Source of the DNA: Rhynchospora pubera
Taxonomy: Eukaryota; Streptophyta; Magnoliopsida; Poales; Cyperaceae
Direction: 5' to 3'
DNA length: 64,000 nucleotides
Assembly (NCBI GenBank): GCA_028095005.1
Contig: CM051462.1
Location: 171,129,955-171,193,954, forward strand
The first letter of the stretch is position 1, and every line of letters starts with the position of its first letter. A program made the position numbers and the translations under genes. Positions 56,069 to 64,000 of the stretch are shown here, piece after piece. Under the pieces are notes generated by a model. It ran no database searches. It had not been told where the DNA came from and worked only from the letters and a program-made list of their open reading frames with translations.

Positions 56069-59000
56069 ATAGAGCCTTCAGAGTACAGTACTTTGATTTT
56101 TTTTTATTTGGATTTGGACTTCAATTTCAATCATCGATGGGATTTGGATTGACTTGAACTTCATGCTTTCTTCTTCTTTTCTTTTTTCTTCTTGGCTTTG
56201 ATTCTGGTTCTGATATCAGGATTCCATATCTGTGGCCTATCGGCTGGCTCCTGATGAGATCATGTGCATACTTTTCTTTTATTTTTGTGTTGCGATGGAG
56301 ACTCCTCATCTGAGACCTAGTGGATTAGGTCCTGAAAGAGTCGCATCTGATCTTGTTTTGGGATTAAGACTCCATTTCTGAGACCGAGCGGTTGGGTCCT
56401 GAGATGACCTTGAGTACAGTTTATCTTTTCGACTTGTCGAAAGTGCATGGCCCATACTTCCTTTGATCATCGATGTCGGATGAGAAACTTCTAAGAACAT
56501 GCCGTCCTTGTCATGGGTGAGTCTCAAGTCCGCCGAATCCCTGAAACTAGACAATCTTTTAAACATTTTACATTAACGGGGTTTCTGACGCCCGTAACAG
56601 ATCTATTTTTTTTTGGGGCATGATAGAACTACGCCATGAGCATCTATTCTTTTCATTGCCTTGATTTCAGAGAATTCTTCCTCTCATTTATCTGAGTTTT
56701 CGGTGATTCTCTATGAAACGTTTAATGTGGCGATATACTGATCAAATATAAGTTTCGTGTTTCGGATGATTTAATTGGGTTTAGAGGGTTTTTTGACCAT
56801 GACATTTAGTAAAAATGGGTTCCTCATATTTTTCTGGATTTATAGGAATTTGGTTTGGATTTTTCTGAGCCTCCCATGATTTTTGGTGAATTTTTGAAGT
56901 TTTGACGGATTCTGATCGAGCCACGTCAGCATTGCCACTCATGCGCACCGATGGCTACACATGGTATTGTCAGGGACCCGCCATGCACCAAAAGCCACAG
57001 GGAATCCTTGTGACTTGGGGCACCTGTCCAGATTTTGTGTGAACGCGGCCTTTCTGATCGATGCATTAGACAGGTCTGGTGGGGACCATCAGTCAGTATT
57101 TCACAAGGTATGCACCGAGTTTATTCAGGGGTCATTTCCTTCTCTTTCACCTCGTTTGCTTCGACGAGAGATTTCAAAATGCCATGGATTTATCGATCCA
57201 GCTCCAAACAGAAAGAGGGAAGAAGAGTTTCATGACCTTCGTGAGGAGAAACGCCGAGTGAGGTATCTCACGACCTCAGGGTACGGCCTATCCTCCGCTA
57301 CACTCGGCCGTGGGAAGGGGTATTGCCGTCCTGAGAGTCGGAGGCAGTGTCTGAAAGCCTGGAAGAGCATCATCAGGCAGATGTATTCATTTACTCTCTC
57401 TTTTCTTTTGGTAATGGAGGTTTCTGCATGATTCGCCTTGGTCAATTTTCCATTTTGTTGTACACTCGCCAGGCATTCGATGAAATGCCTGAGAGGCTGA
57501 GAGAGGGAATTGATCGTTGTGACCACAAAATGATGTGTACACCGTCGCACCAATGGTGGAGGCATGACATACAGCCTTGATTTGACCTGTACCCTCTTCT
57601 ACAACTTCGATCAAGCAGCGCCGAGCTATACGACATGGCTTCTATGCCTAAGCTAGGTTGCCATTTAAGGTGTTTGTTGGCTTCAGGTATTGCCCATCTC
57701 CATGTGCTTCCTCTTTTTTTTTTTTTGTACTTTGTGAGTGAGGTCCATCTTAGTTTTATCTTGGCCCTTGATTCTGACAGCTTCTGAGAATTGCTTGATG
57801 GGTCCAGTGCATTTTGTGAAGGCAATATCACATCATGGGGACTCGCAAGACAATGCTCTTCTCAAACCAGCATTGCCTCAAGCTGACCCCCAAAGGGCAT
57901 GGTCTTATGCTCTGGCATCTTTACTAGGTCCTCCTCCTTTTGCCAAAGTTGTTCCTGGCAATCACTAGGAGTTGTGGTTGAGCGTAGCATGCTACATGGA
58001 GATGATGCCATATCGTAGGAGCTTAGAAAGCAATGCTTTTCATAGATCAATCATCATTTCAGGCTGGAAGCAAGGGTATAGCCTCAGCTTGGACTTCTCT
58101 GAGGTTAGGTGCTTTTCCCCTTTTTTGATCAGCAGAGGTCTGAGTGTTTTTTTTTTGCAAGACGGCATGAAATTGGCCATCTCAAAATGAGTTTATTTTT
58201 CTATCTCATTAGCAGTCACTAATTTTGTTCCAGCCATCATTGTCTTGAACTAGTACCATGAATAGGCACAGTCTGAAGCCATCATTATCTTGAACTTGGT
58301 ACCATGAATAGGCACAGTCTGACCCTCTTCTGCCATTGGTTTCAATGCTTTGTAGGTTGTGATGAGAGGTGACATGACGTGAGTGGGGGGAATATCATGT
58401 AGGCGTGGTGAGGGATCGGCAGTTTTTGACAGCCATGTACATCCTCCTTCTCCCCTTTTTTTTTAGTTCTAGTTTGAATTGCTGGTTGTGTCACACCGTG
58501 TGAGTATGTTGAAGGTTTGATGGCGACTGAGCCTGAGCATGGCATCTCGTGTGAACATGATGATCAGGGATGGTGGCTCGAGAAGTTGTGAAGTCCAACC
58601 TTTTCTCAGGTCAGTATTCGAGCCATGATTCAGCTTGCCATCTTTTCTTTCATTTTCATCCTCACTTTTTTTTGACAAGGGCTTTGGGCTTAACATGGAT
58701 AGTTGGTTGTGCCTCGAATTCAATAATTGACAGCCTCCTTGACAGCAATTACTCTTTTTGCTTGATGAGAGTATACTCCTTTAGGATTTGGCAATGAGAT
58801 GGCATCTCCTGAGGTTGAGAGTATCACAAATGTGCGAGTACTATGACGGCTGAGTGGAGACATAGGAGGTAGCAACGCCAACATCGTCTGAGTTTGCCAG
58901 CCAAGATATGACATCAGCTTGAGCATCTCTGAGGTCAGATTCTTCCTCCTACTTTTATTTCTGGCCAGTACCAGCTTTCAGCATGTTTATTGTAAGGTGG

Positions 59001-62000
59001 CATGAAATTTGTGAACTTTCTTTTTATTTGGTTGGCAGGAGCTGGCCTTGATTTAGCTATCATCTCAAGTTGGCATCATGAGTGTGGCTCAGCTTGACCT
59101 CCTGAGGTTAGATTCTTTTTGTTTCTGGTTCATTGCTTATGATTTAAAGGTAAGGTGGCATGGGGGTTGGTTTTAAGGGCTGATGTCTCTTTCTTCCTTC
59201 TCTTTCTTTTTACTCATCTTTGGGTCTGGTATTGCACATATGGGGACTTCTCAGGTCTGGGCATTGACTTGAGGAATGGCATGAAGTTTGTTGACTCATG
59301 GTGGCCATGGGCAGTTGGCATGGCTTCTAGGGCATCATGGGGGTATCTCATGGTCCCTGGTTGTGTGGAGAGGCAAGGTGGCATAGGCCAGTACCTGCTG
59401 TCCTGAAGGTGTTTCCTTCTCTTTTTTTTTGTTTATATATTTTTTCATATATATATATATGTCTGACTGTAACTTGTTTAGGTGTTTATTAAGATATGTA
59501 AAACAATGCATGCATGTATCAGTTTTGAGTGTATAAGACTTATCAAGAAGCAAGGTGTAATGTTATAATAAGAGTTCTGAACAAAGATTCACTTAACCCA
59601 TTTGCAGCATCATCATTCCACCATATATACTTTCTTCATATGCATTAAACTATGATTGTGTGCATATATGAAACAGCAGTGACAAAATGCTCATGAGTGT
59701 ATGCTCTGACTTATTTTCCTTTCTCTTTCCTTAATGCATATATACATACAGATGCTCAGATTGTATTCATGCATTTGTGCAAGTGCATATAGAATGGGTC
59801 TTATGTCTAGGTGTTACTTATGCACACAAGACTCTCTTCCCTTTTTATTTACATTATTATCATCATATTTTTATTTCTTAGTCTCATGCAACAGTTTTAG
59901 TGTATATGAGAAGAAAGAAAGTCTTATAAGTTCCTAAGGTTTTGTTGTGTGCACCCCCATTTGTGTATCAAGTCATAGCAATATGCTTATGCATGCATTT
60001 TTTTATAAAGAGAAAATAGAATAATAATGGTAGTAGAAATGATGAAAATCAATTGAGATATGTTACTAATCCTTACTATGGAGTAACTTAATGTAAAGAG
60101 AGTATGATGTAAGTCAGCTTTAAAGACAAAGAAAATGGAATGAAATGATAGGAAATGAACATGATTTTCAAGCTTCACCAGCCCTGAATCCATGCTAAAT
60201 AACATGCCCATGCACACCATGGATTGGTGGCTGGGCTAAACATAAGATGTCCCTCAAAACAGCAAATGGAAATTTACCACTTTCTATTGATTGAACAAAA
60301 GGGGATTACAAGCTTGCTTTTCCTTCTTGCAACTTCACCTACAGAGTCTTCCCTTTTTTTTTTATTTATTTTAGCTACCCTACACTCACTCTCTTTTGTT
60401 TTGCAGATTTTTGTGCTCTGTGTGCGTGTGTGATTTCTTGGTGTTTCTTCAGAAGTTTTTTGCTCAGAGTTTCCTCTCCTTCTTCTTTCTAACCTCCTTG
60501 AAATGGTGCAACTGCCTCTTTATTTATAGAAGGGATGAGGGGTACTTTGGCCATTTCACCTTCAATTTACTCTTTCTTTCTTTTTTATTTTCTTTTGGTA
60601 GCCCAGCCTTTAACTCAGCTTGTATAAGGCTCCTTTTCATTTTCTTTTGCAGTATTCTGGGGTATAATACCCATTGGAGGAGAGGTCAAGTCACCATTTA
60701 ATGTTGCTGCAGGTATGATTCCCTCTACTCTTTCTTCCTGTGCTTGAACAGTTTGGTATTCTTTTCTCTCTTTTGGTTCTACTGTCTTTTAGTATTTGTA
60801 ATTTATACCTTGGGTGCAGTTTCACACTTAACAACCGTGAGGTATGTATAACTCTGTTGCCTTTCTCTCTTTATAAAATTATGACTGATTCTTTATCAGG
60901 TACTCACATTCTTGCACCCAAGCATGTCACATCATTTTTTAGAGAGGTATGGTACTGTTTGAGCATTGTACTCACTGGTCAATGGATAATCTCTTGTATT
61001 TCTATGTTAATTCACTCTTGTATTTTTCATTTGGAACAACAATACTACATGTTTCTCTTTGCTTGAGTAATCTTGTTCCTCAAATTTCAGCAAGCAAGCA
61101 GTGCATGGGCTAGCTTCCACTTATTCTTGCTTTGTGTCAGACCAATACTATTGTTGTTTGGAGCTCCTTTTTGTACTATATTGCTACAATTGAAGGGTTT
61201 CTACTGTTTTTTTTTTTTTTTCAAATTGAGCTTATGGCTGTTGATCCCTCATTTTTTATTTTTTATCTTTTTTTTTACTCTTCTTAGAACATGTGAATAA
61301 CCATTGGAGCATTTGAGCATTGAGTCTAGTACTCAGAAATCACCAGTTGATCATGCATATCACTGTCAATTAATGTTTAGCCAAACTCAAATCTGTCTGT
61401 AACCTTCTTTGGTGCTCCCATGCACCTGTTCTCTTCCAGGCCCAATTGGTAAATTTAGTTCACTGCTTGTATCCTCAAGAAGCTTTCGGAACAATTGATT
61501 TAACGTTCATGGATTAAATTGTGCTAATTTGTATTCCCTTTGTTACACCAGCTCAACCATATTTCTTCAAAATTGAATCTCAATCAAGGCATGACAGATG
61601 ATGAGGTCGATGTGATCGTGTTCTCCTCTCCGTCCTCTTTCCGGCGGTGCCAAGAACTCCGTTGGCAGTGCAGTCTTTGGCCGGAACGGAATCTGTCAGA
61701 GGTGAGCCTCGTTCACTCCAGCTGCTTTGCCTCTCTTTTTTTATTTCATCGACTGTTTTTTTTTTTTATTTGTTTAGGTGCGGGGCCCAGGGGAAGAGCC
61801 TATCACGGCTCGGCATCTGTATGGTGACTCCTTCGCTGATGGGTTGAGTTGAGCAAGGTTGACCAATCGGAATAGCAAGGAGCGAAGGAGAAGATTCTGA
61901 CAGTGGGGCCCAATGAACGAGCGCCATTTGTTTGGTGTTTTTTTTTTTATCGCTGACAAGTGGGGGCCGAGCAACAGTGGCCAATTGGAACAACATCGAG

Positions 62001-62911
62001 CGAAGGATTGGAGAGGGAGGGTCTGACAGTGGGTCCATGACTCCCCCCTTTTTTTTTGCGTGTGTATATTGATCCGAAACAGATCTTGTGGGCTTTTACT
62101 GGGCTTGACTAGGAAAAACCGTAACGGACCACAGAAGCTGATTTTTTTTTTTTGAAATTGTGATTGTGCTGCCGTTTATTTTATTTGATGCATTTCTCAA
62201 ATTTATACGTGCATGAAATTTTGCCTACACATTCAGGAACATGTAGATTGCAATGATACAAAATTTCCGTTTATAGATTTCTAGAAATATCTTATATCAT
62301 TTTTCAAATTCCATGACTGTATTTGAATTATGACAATTCAAATATCAATCATTCATCTGAGAATGCTTAGGCTCGAGGGAGGATGCTAAAAGAAAATCAA
62401 CGTGGAGATCTCAATCTGGAGCACTTTGGTATTTTTCACGCTAGTCCTTTTAAAATAATCTTTGAGATTTTTTGAGGCCATTTTAGGTTCCTATGATTCC
62501 CCAAATGCGCCTTGAGCATCTCATGCTATTTTGACCGCACATTTTTAGGGGTCAACAAATGCCCCCCACCAGAGTTGGTTGTGAGAATATGTATTCGAAC
62601 GACCTACTCTGGTGCCCCCTGTTTGTCACGATATTTCACGTGATTTAAGAATAAATTTGTTTCCATTTGAGTATATGTTACCTCTATTCTTCATTCTGGC
62701 GCCTATTTCCAACGACCATTCTTGAGTTTACTATTCCAACGGTCACTTTGGCGTCTTTTCGAGGTGAGTGTAACGGCTACGTTGCTCTGTTCCGCGTGTA
62801 TCTCGCTGCAACGGCCATCCCCTTTTTCCTTCTTTAAATTTCTTCACCATTCATTTCTATTTTATCATTCTTTCTTGAAAATATTCTCTCTCATCATTTT
62901 TTTACTGCTAC
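56069..62911. other. T-rich low-coding region with degenerate repeats
   Basis: Nearly 7 kb with strong T bias on the plus strand and many T8-T17 runs (for example 57713-57726, 61207-61220). Many ORFs overlap in several frames, but none shows a family motif, domain or consistent codon pattern. Short phrases recur, such as CTCAGCTTG...CTGAGGTTAG (58080-58105, 58912-58935, 59088-59112) and GGCATGAAATTTGTGAAC-like text (58163, 58990, 59278). AG/GT-bounded pieces around 60650-60950 look exon-like but cannot be joined into a recognisable protein. It could be a decayed large transposable element or a non-coding transcript locus; neither is established. Confidence 0.4.
58232..58322. repeat. Tandem duplication, 45-46 bp x 2
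   Basis: AGCCATCATTGTCTTGAACT...GGCACAGTCTGA is followed immediately by a near-identical second copy with two changes and a one-base insertion. Confidence 0.9.
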
Positions 62912-63262
62912 ATGGCTAGTCATAACAACCATGCTGAAGACGGTGCAGTACCAGAGTCAGACTCTTTTGTAGAGAATTATGAAGAAATTGAAGAAGTTGT
63001 AGAGGATGCTGATTTGGAAGTTGATCATGCAGTTGGTGATGCACTACATGACACAATAAACAACTGGTCCCCAGATTATGCATTACACCAGGAGCGGGCA
63101 TATTGGAGGCCGCTTCCTTCACATGACTGGGGAACCACTTCGGTTTCAACCCCTTTGGAAATTCATGAAGACCAATGGTGGCTCTGTATCCATTTCTTTT
63201 GGCTTCCTTTGATTATTGGTATTATTGCAGTGCTGCTTTTGGTGCAACTCTTGCATGAGTGA
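62912..63262 (+). CDS. Putative small protein with C-terminal membrane segment, 116 aa
   Basis: ATG at 62912 in the context CTACATGGCT, with G at +4. The first 60 residues are strongly acidic (SFVENYEEIEEVVEDADLE), the middle is Trp/Pro/His-rich (NNWSPDYALHQERAYWRPL), and the end is one hydrophobic helix, about residues 92-114 (WLPLIIGIIAVLLLVQLL), followed by HE. This layout would suit a tail-anchored protein with an acidic cytosolic part. I do not recognise a family. The amino-acid composition is more protein-like than that of the neighbouring T-rich ORFs, and the region before the ATG is a C/T-rich leader. It might be a real short gene, an exon of a longer one, or a chance ORF within a repeat; no intron or polyadenylation evidence decides. 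Confidence 0.4.
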   Translation: MASHNNHAEDGAVPESDSFVENYEEIEEVVEDADLEVDHAVGDALHDTINNWSPDYALHQERAYWRPLPSHDWGTTSVSTPLEIHEDQWWLCIHFFWLPLIIGIIAVLLLVQLLHE

Positions 63263-64000
63263 TGCACATAGTCGGGAACTAAGTCTGATGTAGGTTATGT
63301 TGTGCCCAACTATATATTTTTTTTTTCTTTATGAGGTTTCCGTGTAACATGTTTCGATACTGTTAACACGACACAATTATCATATTTCTCCTTTTTTTGT
63401 TTTGTTTGACGAGCCGAAATGTATACACCATTGTGCACGATTTTGGGTTGGTCCATGCGGGATTTCTTTGACCAGGGATTTCTAAAGAAATGCCCCCTGT
63501 ATTTGGCGTAGGGGAATCTTTTCGTTTTTTTTTTTTTTTTTTTGCAAGGGTTTGCCGCCTTGATTTTTTTTTGTTGATTTTGGTTAAGGCCCAAATTTTC
63601 CAAGCGCCTTTCTCATTATTATTTTTTTCTTGCTTTGGATTCGGCAAAAGGTCCCATCTGCCAACATTAGCGGAATATTTTGGGAAAAGAAGCGCCTTAA
63701 ATTGCCTCGCGGAGGGGCGACTTGCGGTCAATCTCTTGGGAAAAGACACTGCTTTCTTTGTAGATTTTTACCAAGGATCATGCCAGGCAGCTACGTATGT
63801 GGGTTTCCCTCCTTTTTGATCCAACGACTTCTTTTTCGGTTCTTGCGTTAATTCAACGCATCTTTTGTCTGGGGGGACACCCATCATTTCTTTGTCTGTC
63901 ATCACACTCGACTTGCGTGTGACATGCGCAATTTCCTTCAGTTTGCGTCTGACTTTGCATTAAAGGGGATTGAATGCTACTGTGCGCTACTTATGTATAT
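63263..64000. other. T-rich tail of the window
   Basis: No gene is supported. A run of about 19 T's at 63524 and overlapping antisense ORFs reflect composition. The phrase GGATCATGCCAGGCAGCTAC near 63775 resembles a tag I associate with plant LTR-retrotransposon leaders, but this is memory only. Confidence 0.35.

Noticed and set aside
56961..57431. 156-aa plus-strand ORF
   Set aside because: Several equally long ORFs overlap it in other frames and on the other strand; no recognisable domain. Kept only as part of the T-rich region.
63363..63819. 128-aa and 109-aa opposed ORFs at the window end
   Set aside because: They are poly-Lys or poly-Phe driven by T runs; no family features.

Overview
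This window is nuclear DNA from a flowering plant. The evidence is two intron-containing plant genes (a DUF1639 protein and Mediator subunit MED22), plant-type LTR retrotransposons primed from initiator tRNA-Met, many MITEs and foldback elements, a SINE-like element and an AT-rich background. The species cannot be named from sequence alone. There is no CRISPR array, operon, rRNA or tRNA gene that I can support.

Layout. 1-15350: gene-bearing accessory DNA. It holds a 2.65 kb Pack-MULE that captured part of a GTE bromodomain-factor gene (762-3407), a 1 kb inverted-repeat element rich in a TTCAAC repeat (3525-4513), the two-exon DUF1639 gene (5257-5843, +), a 1.25 kb inverted-repeat element (7731-8984), the three-exon MED22 gene (10064-11132, -) with a 210-bp MITE 14 bp upstream of its ATG, a Tourist-like MITE, and a cluster of three foldback elements (13171-14374). 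15351-41461: one continuous Ty1/copia array (Angela-like), LTR-internal-LTR-internal-LTR-internal-LTR. The period is exactly 8113 bp, the three 1387-codon polyproteins are intact, and a single 5-bp target-site duplication (TAAAC) encloses the whole 26,101-bp block. 41462-54090: intergenic DNA with MITEs, a 23-bp truncated retroposition, a young solo LTR of the same family nested in an older diverged LTR that also carries a SINE, and a long CACGACACG-rich palindrome. 54091-64000: a T-rich, low-coding region with a 116-bp minisatellite of about 11 units, degenerate repeats and one plausible small membrane-protein ORF (62912-63262).

The most notable structure is the tandem array. Four LTRs shared by three internal regions and bounded by one TSD indicate one insertion, later expanded by LTR-LTR unequal recombination. 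Copy-specific substitutions show that the units are distinct, and the internal LTRs look partly hybrid between the outer ones. All four LTR promoters point toward MED22, which lies on the same strand about 4.7 kb beyond the outermost promoter. Around the genes the recurrent theme is DNA-transposon activity: MULE-type elements with 9-10 bp target duplications, including one in the MED22 leader, and a foldback family that shares an inner core but has different ends.
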